From Gilliamella sp. ESL0443 (GTDB lineage Bacteria; Pseudomonadota; Gammaproteobacteria; Enterobacterales; Orbaceae), in NCBI RefSeq assembly GCF_019469165.1, contig NZ_CP048263.1, positions 1,674,001 to 1,738,000 of the forward strand: a DNA stretch of 64,000 bases, read 5' to 3'. This document shows, in pieces, positions 63,847-64,000 of this stretch. The notes beneath the pieces are model-generated. The model did not search any database, had not been told where the DNA came from, and saw nothing but the letters and a program-made list of their open reading frames with translations. Position 1 is the first letter of the stretch. Each line of letters opens with the position of its first letter. Made by a program: the position numbers and the translations under genes.

Positions 63847-64000
63847 TAGAAACTCCCCACGACATTTACAAACCAACCATGTGAACGATAGTTCAGGTGC
63901 GTTAAGTTATCGTTATAATCAGTGAAGTTGTAACCTACACCCATCTTGATATTGTCACCAACATTGCGATAAACACTTGTGACTAAACCATCTTTATGGT
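63846..64000 (-). CDS. Outer-membrane beta-barrel protein, C-terminal end only (cut by window edge)
   Basis: Only the last 51 codons are in the window, ending TAA at 63848-63846. The translation has the amphipathic strands and terminal phenylalanine of an outer-membrane barrel: SVYRNVGDNIKMGVGYNF, then DYNDNLTHLNYRSHGWFVN, ending VVGSF. It resembles the barrel end seen in large DUF11/SdrD-type outer-membrane proteins. It shares its stop codon with the start of the giant gene (one-base overlap), so the two are one operon. The rest lies beyond 64000. Confidence 0.75.
   Translation of the reverse strand, partial: HKDGLVTSVYRNVGDNIKMGVGYNFTDYNDNLTHLNYRSHGWFVNVVGSF

Overview
The window looks like chromosomal DNA of an AT-rich gammaproteobacterium. 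Proteins and gene order follow Escherichia coli closely in places: recA-recX-alaS-csrA-tRNA-Ser-tRNA-Arg, waaG-waaP, focA-pflB with pflA nearby, the rspA-rspB-ydfJ-ydfI-rspR set, pqiABC, and lptC-lptA-lptB-rpoN. Base composition, strong use of A/T-ending codons, leucine written mostly as TTA, and large AT-rich surface-protein genes suggest the Orbaceae (Gilliamella-like insect-gut symbionts). That placement is an inference from general knowledge, not from a database search.

Layout. 1-9.5 kb: radical SAM protein YhcC, a frameshifted EamA-type transporter, LPS-core genes waaG and waaP, a YbjD-like OLD-family ATPase/nuclease, ettA, a YcxB-like membrane protein and an NfsB-type nitroreductase. 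9.8-14.9 kb: a complete leuABCD operon preceded by a leader peptide and attenuator that are not annotated as an ordinary ORF. 15-18.8 kb (minus): lptC-lptA-lptB-rpoN and an acylphosphatase. 19-24.7 kb (minus): a two-partner secretion pair, TpsB transporter and TpsA filament. 25-31 kb (minus): a mannonate/sugar-acid operon of the RspAB type with its GntR regulator. 31.3-33.7 kb: pabA and a pabB-pabC fusion for p-aminobenzoate. 33.7-37.2 kb (minus): pqiABC. 37.5-42.9 kb: recA (SOS promoter with LexA box), recX, alaS, csrA and four tRNA genes. 43-46.5 kb: a small DUF4190-type protein, serS, rarD. 46.5-53.7 kb (minus): focA-pflB and pflA, with a full-length group II intron lying between pflB and a terminator that probably once ended the pfl transcript. 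53.9-64 kb (minus): a 9.8 kb gene for a giant secreted protein built of SdrD-B/Cna-B-like beta domains, translationally coupled to an upstream gene whose 3' end, the only part in the window, encodes an outer-membrane beta-barrel C-terminus.

How the parts fit. The core genes describe a facultative anaerobe that ferments through formate (PflA/PflB/FocA), uses hexuronate-related acids (RspA/RspB/YdfJ/YdfI), makes its own leucine and folate precursor, and maintains an LPS outer membrane (WaaG/WaaP, Lpt, Pqi). The accessory content is surface-related: a TPS filament and the giant repeat protein with its barrel partner. The most unusual points are that giant-protein/barrel arrangement, the group II intron separating pflB from its terminator next to a hairpin-rich remnant region, the leu attenuator with its rare CTC leucine codons, and a homopolymer frameshift in the EamA transporter.
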